A stretch of 29,069 bases of DNA from a virus. Below, in pieces: positions 1 to 8,900 of the stretch (positions are counted from its first letter, which is position 1; the number at the start of each line of letters is the position of its first letter). The notes below the pieces were generated by a model that saw nothing but the letters and a program-made list of their open reading frames with translations, did no database searches and was not told the origin of the DNA. The DNA lies in the IMG/VR virus record IMGVR_UViG_3300044655_000673, positions 1 through 29,069 of that record, one strand, 5' to 3'. A program made the position numbers and the translations under genes.

Positions 1-1
1 C

Positions 2-850
2 AACGGAATCCCTAACATTTTTAGAAATACAGAAGTTCCCGAGTCACAACAAAGAGATTACACACAAACTGAAGCAGGAGCTGTACGTAGAGTAGAAGAC
101 GGTAGTAGCGATATCATACTAGGTAAAACTTTCAAAGAGAAATCAAACATTAAACCCTTACGTAAATTTGAAGGTGATTTTGTACTTGAAGGAAGATTAG
201 GTAACTCTATTAGGTTTGGTTCTACGATACTCTTGAACGATAAACCTATAACACCTTGGTCGACTGGAAGTAACAGTGGAGACCCTATTATACTAATTAG
301 AAACGGGCAAGGAGATAAAGGATCTGTTGGCTACTTACCGACTGTCGAAGATATTAATTTAGACCCATCTTCAATTTACTTAACATCAACTCAGAATATA
401 CCCTTAGTAGCATCAAGCACCACCTACTTTAGTTACAAGACAGATCCCCCAACTAACCCAAATCAATACACAGGAAAACAAATACTTGTAAATTCAGGTA
501 GGTTAGTATTCAACACAACAGAAGATCACCTACTACTAAGCTCTGTAAAAAGTATTAGTCTAAGCTCTTTATTAAGTGTAAATCTAGACGCATCAGAAGT
601 TATAATGCAAACTGGAAAAATATACCTAGGATCTAAAAACGCAAACGAACAGTTAGTTTTAGGTAATACTGCTGTAGCTCAACTAGAAGAAATAGTAGAC
701 ATACTTAAAACATTGCTTAATGCCTGTAAACTCGCTGCAAACAGTGGAGGACCTGTAGCATCATTAAAAGGTGTTGCTGATACTTTAACGACAAGATTAA
801 ATTCAATAAATTTAAAAGCAATGCTCTCTAACTCTAACTATACTGTATAA
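2..850 (+). CDS. Baseplate central-spike-like protein, C-terminal part (5' end outside window)
   Basis: The frame is open from base 2 to the TAA at 848-850, giving 282 visible residues. The first internal start codon in this frame (TTG at 233) is not the true start, because the peptide before it reads as normal protein ('FEGDFVLEGRLGNSIRFGST'). The middle has short alternating beta repeats ('RLVFNTTEDHLLLSSVKSIS', 'SVNLDASEVIMQTGKIYLGS') of the kind that form the beta-helical needle of gp5/VgrG/gpV-type spikes. The last 60 residues are helical. Position beside gp25 and gp6 fits a baseplate hub or spike component that punctures the outer membrane. The N-terminal OB-fold or lysozyme part, if any, is not visible, so the assignment rests on repeats and context. 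It overlaps the next gene by one base (TAATG). Confidence 0.6.
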   Translation, partial: NGIPNIFRNTEVPESQQRDYTQTEAGAVRRVEDGSSDIILGKTFKEKSNIKPLRKFEGDFVLEGRLGNSIRFGSTILLNDKPITPWSTGSNSGDPIILIRNGQGDKGSVGYLPTVEDINLDPSSIYLTSTQNIPLVASSTTYFSYKTDPPTNPNQYTGKQILVNSGRLVFNTTEDHLLLSSVKSISLSSLLSVNLDASEVIMQTGKIYLGSKNANEQLVLGNTAVAQLEEIVDILKTLLNACKLAANSGGPVASLKGVADTLTTRLNSINLKAMLSNSNYTV

Positions 851-1794
851 TGACACCACAAGAACTAGAAAACCAAAGAGAGCAGGAGAGACAGGATAGG
901 AAAAAGTTACAGAGGAGACTCGCTCTGCAAAAAGTGGCGACAACAGCAATCATAACAGCAGCAACACAGACCACCGCCCTTGACAGACTTAATGAAAGTA
1001 TAAACTCAAAAGTAGCTATTGTACGAGATAAAGCAATCACCCAATTAACAAACCTAGCAGCAGATTTAGGAATCGAAGGATTAGAAACAGGAAACCCTCA
1101 GTTACCCGACCTATGCCCCTCCCAACCTATTTTAGAAAAAGCAACAACTATCCGTAACGCTCTACTTACCGATCTAGAGAATACAGCCAAGTATGTTAAT
1201 ATAATAAATCAATCCTTACTAGTGGTTAACAGTCTATTAAAAGGAAGTATCAACGCAGTAACCGCTATCAACCTTATAAAAACCGCATCTGCAATAGGCG
1301 TTAAAGCAGCTCCAACTGTCCCTGGATTTGTAACTTCCCTTCTTGCAGACCTAGACGATATAAGAACATTATTGACTTTCGATAAAGAAGGTAATCCTAA
1401 ATTAGTTAGGTTAAAACAAGTTGTAGAGAACGGAACCACTTACGTATCGACTGCTGCAAATGTAATAAACATACTATTAGGACTACTATTAGTAATTGAT
1501 AGGGTTCTCGAAAAATGTGGCAAGAGACCAAACCCAGTTGGGGATGATATTAAGAACCTAGCATCAGTAGTAGTTACAGCAGAGAATAGTAATACTGATA
1601 CTATCTACAAAGGATTCACTTTTGAGATCGTAGACAAATACTTTAGCCCAACTCTAAACCAAAAGATAGGGCAAGCTAAAAATAAACAAGGAATCGTTTT
1701 ACTTCAGACCGAACCTTCATTCACCCAAAACCCCCAAGTACTAATTGAGGAGTTGAAACTGATTATTGATAGAGACAATCTAAAAGCCGATTAA
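850..1794 (+). CDS. Conserved helical virion-associated protein of unknown function
   Basis: 314 residues, start ATG at 850 sharing its A with the preceding stop. The N-terminus is a charged helix ('ENQREQERQDRKKLQRRLAL'). The rest is mostly Ala/Ile/Leu-rich helix with a strongly hydrophobic stretch near residues 200-215 ('INILLGLLLVIDRVLEKCGK'). There is no signal peptide. It resembles, from memory, proteins that accompany spike and gp25 genes in uncultivated marine T4-like phages, but no function is known to me. Its place between spike and gp25 suggests a baseplate or tail-tip role. The hydrophobic helix could pack inside the hub or touch host membrane; this is speculation. Confidence 0.6.
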   Translation: MTPQELENQREQERQDRKKLQRRLALQKVATTAIITAATQTTALDRLNESINSKVAIVRDKAITQLTNLAADLGIEGLETGNPQLPDLCPSQPILEKATTIRNALLTDLENTAKYVNIINQSLLVVNSLLKGSINAVTAINLIKTASAIGVKAAPTVPGFVTSLLADLDDIRTLLTFDKEGNPKLVRLKQVVENGTTYVSTAANVINILLGLLLVIDRVLEKCGKRPNPVGDDIKNLASVVVTAENSNTDTIYKGFTFEIVDKYFSPTLNQKIGQAKNKQGIVLLQTEPSFTQNPQVLIEELKLIIDRDNLKAD

Positions 1795-1798
1795 GAAA

Positions 1799-1807
1799 TA
1801 TTTATAA
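1799..1807 (+). promoter_or_regulatory. Late-type promoter motif TATTTATAA (site A1)
   Basis: TATTTATAA fills most of the 16-base gap before the gene at 1811, with only 3 bases between motif and ATG. It is one of nine copies of [C/A]TATTTATA(A/C/T) sitting just upstream of + strand genes. No TTG or TTGACA-like box lies at -33/-35. With T4 late spacing, transcription would start at about 1812, on the ATG. Confidence 0.5.
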
Positions 1808-1810
1808 AAG

Positions 1811-2191
1811 ATGGATACCAAATTATTTAAAAAACTTATTAAAGAAGCCGTAAAGGAAGCTATCCAGGAAGAAATCAAAGACATCCTGTTAGAAGCAGTA
1901 CGTGCTCCTAAGACAGTTATTCAAGAAAGTTATGCCCCACCAGTTCAAACATTAACAAGCACACCAACCGTACCTACTGTTAATGCAAGAGGCAAATACA
2001 GAGAGCTACTAGGTGAAATGATGGAATCGAGAAATGGAAATATTTCAATGACCTCAAACGATGCTGTAAGCTTCGGTCAACAACCTGGATATAGACCACC
2101 TGTAAGTGCAAACACAACTGGAGAAGGATCTTCATTACCTCCCGGAGAGGTTAACTTAGACCAAATTATGGGTCTTATGAGTAAGAAATAA
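1811..2191 (+). CDS. Small conserved phage protein with charged N-terminal helix
   Basis: 126 residues. The first 30 form a highly charged amphipathic helix ('FKKLIKEAVKEAIQEEIKDI'); the remainder is Pro/Thr/Asn/Gly-rich and probably disordered, ending in a short Met-rich tail ('LDQIMGLMSKK'). There is no recognisable catalytic motif. It is the first gene after a late-type motif and its stop overlaps the gp25 start (TAATG), so it is probably co-expressed with the baseplate wedge genes. It could be a small structural or assembly factor; I do not recognise a family. Confidence 0.55.
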   Translation: MDTKLFKKLIKEAVKEAIQEEIKDILLEAVRAPKTVIQESYAPPVQTLTSTPTVPTVNARGKYRELLGEMMESRNGNISMTSNDAVSFGQQPGYRPPVSANTTGEGSSLPPGEVNLDQIMGLMSKK

Positions 2192-2601
2192 TGGCATACG
2201 GCGCTAGAAGAATATACCCTATTGATTTAGCTACTAGTAAAGCAGTAGGTGTGTCGCTGCCGTTTAACGGTAACGCCGTCTTCAAGCCCACCTATACTAC
2301 TAAAGAAGCAATAAAGACAAACCTCATTAATTTCCTATTAACAGGTCAAGGTGAGAGAGTTTTTAACCCTGGCTTCGGAGCAGGTTTACGGAAATTCGTA
2401 TTTCAACAAATTAGTACCCAAGGAGTATCAGAAATTGAAAATTATATTTTATCTGTTATAGAAAAATACTTTCCAAACATTCAAGGTGTAGTACAAATAC
2501 AGTCGACACCAGACCGGAATACAATTCTAATAACAATTACATATAGTATAGTAAATACTGGTATAAACGATACTGCACAAATAAATCTAAGCAATGGCTG
2601 A
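2191..2601 (+). CDS. 25: Baseplate wedge subunit, gp25/GPW family
   Basis: 136 residues, close to T4 gp25 (132). Gp25-like proteins join wedge subunits to the hub and initiate the tail sheath at the baseplate. The family core is visible: 'TKEAIKTNLINFLLTGQGER' followed by 'VFNPGFGAGLRKFVF' (the conserved ER...P.FG..L segment, about residues 47-72), then a helix/strand C-terminal half ending in 'TILITITYSIVNTGINDTAQ'. The start ATG shares its A with the preceding stop, and the end overlaps the gp6-like gene by 8 bases. The gp25-gp6 order is the usual one in T4-like phages. Confidence 0.88.
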   Translation: MAYGARRIYPIDLATSKAVGVSLPFNGNAVFKPTYTTKEAIKTNLINFLLTGQGERVFNPGFGAGLRKFVFQQISTQGVSEIENYILSVIEKYFPNIQGVVQIQSTPDRNTILITITYSIVNTGINDTAQINLSNG

Positions 2602-4453
2602 AAATAAAGATATAAAATATTTTAATAGGGATTTTGCAGGGTTGAGGAACCTCCTTGTTGATTTTTCCAAAACCTACTTCCCTAACACCTATAACGACTT
2701 CTCTCCATCATCTCCCGGGATGATGTTTATGGAAATGTCTGCGTATGTAGGTGATGTATTATCATTTTACCTAGATAACCAAATACAAGAAACCTACCTA
2801 CAGTATGCAAAGCAATCTACAAGTCTTTATACACTAGCTTATATGTTAGGGTATAGACCTAAAGTAACCAAAGCTGCAACTGTTGATATTGATTTCTACC
2901 AACAAGTACCCTCTAAGCTATCCGGAAGTGTATACATTCCAGATTTAGATTACGCATTACTATTTGCTCAAAATACTCAACTTAAATCATCAACAGGAGA
3001 TAATTATTTCCTAGTTCAAGATCCAATTGATTTTTCTTCTTCAAGCTCTTTCGACCCTACTGAAACAACAGTTTATCAAATTTCTGCAGGAGCACCACAG
3101 TACTACCTTCTTAAGAAATCAAGAAAGGGTATTTCCGGGCAAATTCAAACAACTACATATAATTTTGCAGCACCTGAAGCATTTGCAACAGTTACTCTTC
3201 AAAATACAGACATTATTCAAATTCTAGATATAACTGACTCAGACGGCAATGTATGGTACGAGGTACCTTATTTAGGGCAAGAGATGGTTTATGTTCCGAT
3301 TAGGAATACAAATACTAATGATCCTAACTACTACAGTGACAGTGATGCTCCATACTTAATGCAGTTAGAAAAAATACAAAGAAGATTTACTACTAGATTT
3401 ACATCAGAAAACACTTTAGAGATTCAATTCGGATCAGGCACTACCAACGATGTAGATGAAGTTATAACACCAAATCCGAACAACGTAGGTTTAGGATTAC
3501 CTTACGAGCAATCTAAGCTAACAACTGCATTCGACCCCACTAACTTCTTATATACAGATACTTACGGTATTGCCCCTGCAAATACAACTTTGACAGTTAG
3601 GTACTTAGTAGGCGGCGGTATTGCTGCAAACGTAGAAGCAAGCACACTGACTAGTTTTGTTAATACAACGAACATTAATTTTATTAACAACAATTTAAAT
3701 ACAACTACCGCAAATTATATCTTTAGTACTCTTGCTGTGAATAACCCTAGAGCTGCTTCCGGCGGAGGTGATGGAGACACTCTAGAAGAGATTAGACAAA
3801 ATACTCTAGTTGCCTACCAATCACAATTGAGAAACGTAACTCCCAACGACTATCTGATTAGAGCGTTATCAATGCCTTCAAATTACGGATCCGTAGCGAA
3901 AGCCTTTGTTCAGCCAGTTAAAGCTTCTGAAACTACCCTACCCGGTCAGATCCCAACAACATTAAACCTGTATGTGCTAGGCTACAACGCAAACGGATAC
4001 CTAACCCAGGTTTCCCATACAGTAAAGCAAAACCTAAGTACTTATCTTTCAGAGTATAGAATAGCAGGAGACACTGTAACTATCAAAGATGGATATGTAA
4101 TCAATATCGGATGTGATTTTGAAATCGTAGTTAGACCGAACTTTATTAGTAGCGAAGTGTTACTAAGTTGCCTGTCGGAGTTAAAAAGCTTCTTTAAGAC
4201 TGAGAATTGGCAATTTAACCAGCCAATCATACTAAAAGATCTTTTTATTCTTCTCGATAAAGTCTCCGGAGTGCAGACAGTAAAATCTGTTACAATCTCA
4301 AATAAAACAGGGATTAGTCAAGGATATTCTGAGTTTGCATACGATACTACTATCGCCACACAGGGGAATGTTATCTATCCTTCTATTGATCCTATGATCT
4401 TCGAAGTTAAATATCCAGACACAGATATTAAAGGTAGAGTAGTTTCTCTATAA
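2594..4453 (+). CDS. 6: Baseplate wedge protein, gp6/baseplate J-like
   Basis: 619 residues; T4 gp6 has 660. Gp6 homologues form the ring of dimers that links wedges around the hub and changes shape when the tail contracts. Visible hallmarks are the N-terminal segment 'YFNRDFAGLRNLLVDFSKTY', then 'FSPSSPGMMFMEMSAYVGDV' and 'LSFYLDNQIQETYLQYAKQS' (residues 10-75), typical of T4-like gp6, and the J-like region around residues 385-430 ('AASGGGDGDTLEEIRQNTLV', then 'TPNDYLIRALSMPSNYGSVA'). The C-terminal third has the usual alpha/beta module ('NIGCDFEIVVRPNFISSEVL'). It starts inside the gp25 gene (8-base overlap), consistent with translational coupling. Confidence 0.88.
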   Translation: MAENKDIKYFNRDFAGLRNLLVDFSKTYFPNTYNDFSPSSPGMMFMEMSAYVGDVLSFYLDNQIQETYLQYAKQSTSLYTLAYMLGYRPKVTKAATVDIDFYQQVPSKLSGSVYIPDLDYALLFAQNTQLKSSTGDNYFLVQDPIDFSSSSSFDPTETTVYQISAGAPQYYLLKKSRKGISGQIQTTTYNFAAPEAFATVTLQNTDIIQILDITDSDGNVWYEVPYLGQEMVYVPIRNTNTNDPNYYSDSDAPYLMQLEKIQRRFTTRFTSENTLEIQFGSGTTNDVDEVITPNPNNVGLGLPYEQSKLTTAFDPTNFLYTDTYGIAPANTTLTVRYLVGGGIAANVEASTLTSFVNTTNINFINNNLNTTTANYIFSTLAVNNPRAASGGGDGDTLEEIRQNTLVAYQSQLRNVTPNDYLIRALSMPSNYGSVAKAFVQPVKASETTLPGQIPTTLNLYVLGYNANGYLTQVSHTVKQNLSTYLSEYRIAGDTVTIKDGYVINIGCDFEIVVRPNFISSEVLLSCLSELKSFFKTENWQFNQPIILKDLFILLDKVSGVQTVKSVTISNKTGISQGYSEFAYDTTIATQGNVIYPSIDPMIFEVKYPDTDIKGRVVSL

Positions 4454-4457
4454 TTCA

Positions 4458-4466
4458 TATTTATAA
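4458..4466 (+). promoter_or_regulatory. Late-type promoter motif TATTTATAA (site A2)
   Basis: The 16-base gap between 4454 and 4469 contains ATATTTATAA ending 3 bases before the ATG at 4470, the same geometry as sites A1, A6 and A9. T4-like spacing predicts transcription start at about 4471. Confidence 0.5.
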
Positions 4467-4469
4467 CAA

Positions 4470-5573
4470 ATGGCTGTTTACAAACTCTTCCCAGAGAAAG
4501 ACGCTACCCTGTATAGCGAATACCCGGCAATGAATACCGGGATAGATGAAATTATAGAAGCAACCACCGCTGTGGCTGTAGACGGCTCTCCCGCTGTAAG
4601 TAGATTTTTAGTACAGTTCAATCAGAGTCAAATTCAAGATGTCCTTCAAAATAGAGTTAGCGGTTCTTTAGCCGTATACTTTAGAACCTCAATGGCGAAG
4701 GTGACAGGGTTAGCAGAAGAGGTAACTTTATATAATTACGCAGTATCTGGATCTTGGCAAAACGGAACAGGTAAGTACTTAGACTCACCTCAGACTCAAA
4801 ATGGAGTTAGTTGGAAATACAAAACAAGCTCTGGTTCAGGAGCCTGGGCACTTTCAAGTTTCGGAGCAACAGGTGCTACCGCATCATATACCGCCGGGTA
4901 TGAAGGAGGAGGAAACTGGTACACTAGCTCTACTTATATTCAAACTGCTTCTTTACAGTATAGAAGTGATTTTGACCTATCATTTAACGTAACAAATACA
5001 GTTCTAGCTTGGTACAGCGGTTCAATCGTCAATAATGGATTTATCATTAAACAGTCTGACTCTGACGAATTTAACGTAGATAAAACAGCTGAACTAAAAT
5101 ATTTCTCAGTAGATACAAATACAATCTACCCTCCACAGTTAGAATTTAGATGGGCCGACTACACTTTTAATACCGGATCATCAACACAGACATTTGTAAC
5201 ATCTTCCGACGTCGTAGTTACACTACCTAACAACACACAACAGTATCTCCCCCAAGCAATTCAAAGATTTAGAGTAAATGCTAGACCTCAATTTCCACCT
5301 AGAATATTTACAACCTCTTCTTTCTATACAACAAACTGCTACCTACCCACAGCTTCATACTGGGCTTTAAAAGATTTAGATACTGACGAAATCGTTATTG
5401 ATTTTGATACTGAGTATACAAAGATTAGCGCAGATTCAGACAGCAACTACTTTGATGTATATATGGATGGGTTAGAACCTGAGAGATATTACAAGATCCT
5501 TATAAAAACCCTTATCGGGGGAACTACTCAAGTATTGGATAATAGCTACTACTTCAAAGTTGTAAATGGATAA
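4470..5573 (+). CDS. Beta-rich virion structural protein with DNRLRE-like N-terminal domain
   Basis: 367 residues, no signal peptide. The N-terminus 'MAVYKLFPEKDATLYSEYPA' plus 'NTGIDEIIEA' and 'SRFLVQFNQSQI' matches the pattern of DNRLRE-type beta-sandwich modules (aspartate, 'N.G', a repeated L.rF strand). The middle is rich in Ser/Thr/Gly/Tyr/Trp, like phage fibre or wedge proteins. The C-terminal 100 residues look like an Ig/Fn3-like sandwich ('YFDVYMDGLEPERYYKILIK'). Immediately downstream of gp6, and first gene of a motif-led unit with the two following genes (TAATG junctions), it is probably a peripheral baseplate or fibre-attachment protein. The DNRLRE link is pattern-based. Confidence 0.6.
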   Translation: MAVYKLFPEKDATLYSEYPAMNTGIDEIIEATTAVAVDGSPAVSRFLVQFNQSQIQDVLQNRVSGSLAVYFRTSMAKVTGLAEEVTLYNYAVSGSWQNGTGKYLDSPQTQNGVSWKYKTSSGSGAWALSSFGATGATASYTAGYEGGGNWYTSSTYIQTASLQYRSDFDLSFNVTNTVLAWYSGSIVNNGFIIKQSDSDEFNVDKTAELKYFSVDTNTIYPPQLEFRWADYTFNTGSSTQTFVTSSDVVVTLPNNTQQYLPQAIQRFRVNARPQFPPRIFTTSSFYTTNCYLPTASYWALKDLDTDEIVIDFDTEYTKISADSDSNYFDVYMDGLEPERYYKILIKTLIGGTTQVLDNSYYFKVVNG

Positions 5574-5923
5574 TGGTCGAAACAATTAACATAGAGGTCC
5601 TAAAGTATAATAAAGCAGAGCTAACAAGAACTGTCAATACTCAATTTACACAATTTGGAGTTACTGCCTCTGCCGACCAACCACCAGTAGCAGACACAAT
5701 CACTATTCCAGAATTCTTCTCAGCTTATCAAAACTTATTTTACACCATCCCTAAATACGGAGAAACCAACTCACACGAGTACCTAGTGAAAACTAGTGGA
5801 GATTATATTGGAGGTGAAGCGGTCAACGAGGAGGTACAGGCGTTGCAGCAAGAAATTACACAATTAAGACAAGAGAATTTGGATTTACAACAATCATTAC
5901 TTAACTTACAAACACCGCAATAA
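5573..5923 (+). CDS. Small tail protein with C-terminal coiled coil
   Basis: 116 residues, start ATG overlapping the previous stop (TAATG). The N-terminal 75 residues form a compact alpha/beta domain. The last 30 ('EEVQALQQEITQLRQENLDL', then 'QQSLLNLQ') show a clear leucine heptad pattern, so the protein probably trimerises or dimerises, or binds a coiled-coil partner. Flanked by beta-rich tail proteins with one-base overlaps on both sides, it is most simply an adaptor or chaperone for the large tail protein that follows. No family recognised. Confidence 0.6.
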   Translation: MVETINIEVLKYNKAELTRTVNTQFTQFGVTASADQPPVADTITIPEFFSAYQNLFYTIPKYGETNSHEYLVKTSGDYIGGEAVNEEVQALQQEITQLRQENLDLQQSLLNLQTPQ

Positions 5924-8900
5924 TGTCTACTCCTTCAGTACTTCCTATTATCCCATTAAATACTCAAGGTCAGGAATTAACTCCTGTAGATGAAGTCAGT
6001 GTATCTAGTATTAGCGTAACCAGTAAATACAATGTAGACACTGATTATATCAAAGCGTACCTGTATGACATAAACGACAACCTAATAGGCGGGCTAACAA
6101 CCAACTACTCTATTACTAGCGGTAAAATATCCGGAAGTACCTCCACACAGATAAATCTAGATCCAGCACAAGATCTTGCCTCAAACAACTACACTCAAGG
6201 AACCTATAAGGTTAATTACAACTTCCTTAGTAGTCTAATCTCAGGAGCTCCCTCTTTTAATATTACTGAGACCTCTTCAGATAGAACTGAGTTACGAGTT
6301 TCCAATTCAAGCTTAAGCTCTAGCGAGTTACAAGCAGTCGCCACCACACTAACTAACTTTTTAAATAGCACAGAAACTTTCCAAGGTTTTGATTTAGATT
6401 TTGGTAACGACATTATACTACTTGTAACTAACGTAGGTTTTGACGGAACAGCAATCCTAATTAAGCTATATCAACCACTCCCAACCAATCTAGGACTAAG
6501 ATCTTCTTTCTTTTTTGTTGAAAAAAAATCAGAACCCGTTGCATTTATATTAGAGTATCCACAAGAAGAATTAGAAGCTCCTGAGCAGATCTTCCTAAAA
6601 GGTCCTAATCTCAACATTCAACTACAGCAAGAGAGTAATACCTCGACAGGGTTTCAAACACTAGATTCAATTTACAGTAGTTCGGATATAGACCTTACCA
6701 ATCAACTAAACAGTATATTAGTAGAGAGAAGAGCAGAGTTAAATACAGACTATTCCGATTTTATAAACTTTATATTTTTCAGTTCAGCAGAACAGCGGCT
6801 AATAAACTTCTACGATAAAGCATCTTTAATTGAGAATTACAACAATCAAATTGCAAGCTTAAACACTATTGCAAATACTACAGAAGCATCTTCAAGTAAG
6901 GCAATATATCAAACTAAAATTAACGATCTAATCACTAACTTTGACGGTTATGATTATTATTTATATTTCGATTCATCATCTCAAAGCTGGCCAAAATCAA
7001 ACTCAACCCCACCTTATACCCTGTATTCTACCGGATCAACCGAAGTATTAACCTGGTACTCCGAACTACTAGATAGTGGCTCTCTATACGACGAACGTAA
7101 TCCAAACTACATCTACAACATCTACCCACAGTACATAACTGAAGATATCGATAACGATCAATTCAAGCTATTTAATGAAATGGTAGCTCAGATGTTTGAT
7201 CAGATCTGGCTATACACCCAAGCAATTGAAAATAGACAAGACGGAGATAATAGACTTTCAGAAGGTATTTCAATTGATCTAGCAGCCGATGCTCTTAGAT
7301 CTTACGGTATAACTCTATACGAAAGTAATTTAAGTAATAACGATCTTTACACTACCTACCTAGGAATTAATCCAGCGGGCGGTACCCTACCTCCAACTGG
7401 TAGTGAATTAATAACAAACTACGTTACTGCATCTGCAGAAACAACTCCATTTAACGACGCTCAAAAATTAGTTTATAAAAGATTGTATCACAACTTACCT
7501 TACTTATTAAAGAAAAAAGGTACGGTTGCAGGATTACAATTACTTATTGACTGCTTTGGAGTACCTGATACAATCCTAAGAATTAACGAATTTGGAGGAA
7601 AAGATAAGAACCCAAGAACATGGGACCAGTGGCAGAATTCTTTTGACTACAGTTTCTATGCAACAGGATCAACTTTTGTATCATCATCTTGGGCATTAAA
7701 CACACTTTGGAACTCCTTAGATGATGTACCGCAGGCAGTTGAGTTTAGATTCAAGACTGACAGCCTTCCTACAAATACAGCTACCATTGCTTCTCAAAGT
7801 TTATGGACTACCGACACAGGTGTAGGAACAGGAGTCGGAGTTGCTTTACGTTATAACGGATCTGGATACACTAGCGGATCATATTCAGGGTCAGTAGTTA
7901 ATCCCTATCAAAAATACGGATACTTAGATTTCTACCCTAATATTGCAGATAGTTCAACTACCTGTAGTGTGTACCTACCGTTCTTTGACGGAGGTTGGTG
8001 GTCTGTAATGGTAAATAAAGATAACGGAGGAAGTTCAACAACCTTCCAATTAATTGCCAAAAATAACATCTACACCGGTGCTGATAGTAATATTCTAGGC
8101 TTCCAAGCTTCTGCCTCGGTAGTAGGTAATGATGGTGATTGGAATTCAACTCAACAATCTTACTTGGCAACTTCATCACTTGCAGGACCTGCATTCACAG
8201 GTTCACTACAGGAGTGGAGGTACTACGCAACACAGTCCACTCAAGATACTTTTGATGCTTATGTAATGAATCCAGCCTCCATTGAGCAGAGCCAATACCT
8301 AGCATTTAGAGCAACTCTAGGAGGAGAACTATATACCGGATCATCATCAGTACATCCGAAAGTTTCTGGTGTTCAAGCAGCAACATCTTCTTTTGCATCA
8401 ACAAGTAACTTCTACTATAAAGGTACACCTCTATTTGTTCCTAACAATGAAGTCGTCTTTTACGACCAAGTATTAGGGGGTATTAAAAATATAGTATCCA
8501 ACAAAGTTAAATTAGGAGAGTCTACTGTTTACGGAAAAGTATTATCAGGACTAGCTTCACTACAGCAAAACTATCCTGCATCTCAAAGCTATACCAGCGA
8601 TGTTAACTATATGGAGGTTGGTTTCTCACCAGCTAACGAAATTAACGAAGATATAAACTCTCAGTTTGGATACATTAATATCGGAGAGTATATTGGAGAT
8701 CCTAGATTTATTTCTCAATCTTCTTATACTTACCCTGAATTAAATACATTAAGCTTTGATTACTTTAAGAAATATGGAAGTTCTTATGACCTACAAGATT
8801 ACTTTAGGTTAATAAAATACTTCGATAATTCACTATTTAAAATGATTAAAGACTTCGTACCTGCTAGAGCTTCTGTAGCAACCGGTGCGATCGTTAAGCA

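Noticed and set aside
834-1040. Minus-strand open frame of 68 codons
   Set aside because: Lies wholly opposite the helical gene at 850 and the end of the spike gene; Ser/Cys/Leu-rich antisense composition and no start context. The same applies to minus frames at 1209-1439, 4042-4230, 6216-6413, 7958-8194, 14088-14420, 15272-15514, 23531-23788, 23881-24114, 24694-24942, 25194-25376, 25726-25911 and 27920-28105.
3027-3227. Plus-strand out-of-frame ORF inside gp6 (also 4801-4992 and 19867-20067)
   Set aside because: Nested in strongly conserved genes (gp6, structural protein, phosphoesterase), with atypical composition and no motif or promoter upstream.
6958-6966. TATTTATAT inside the giant tail gene
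   Set aside because: Encodes in-frame Tyr-Leu-Tyr codons and is far from any start; treated as chance in A/T-rich sequence.
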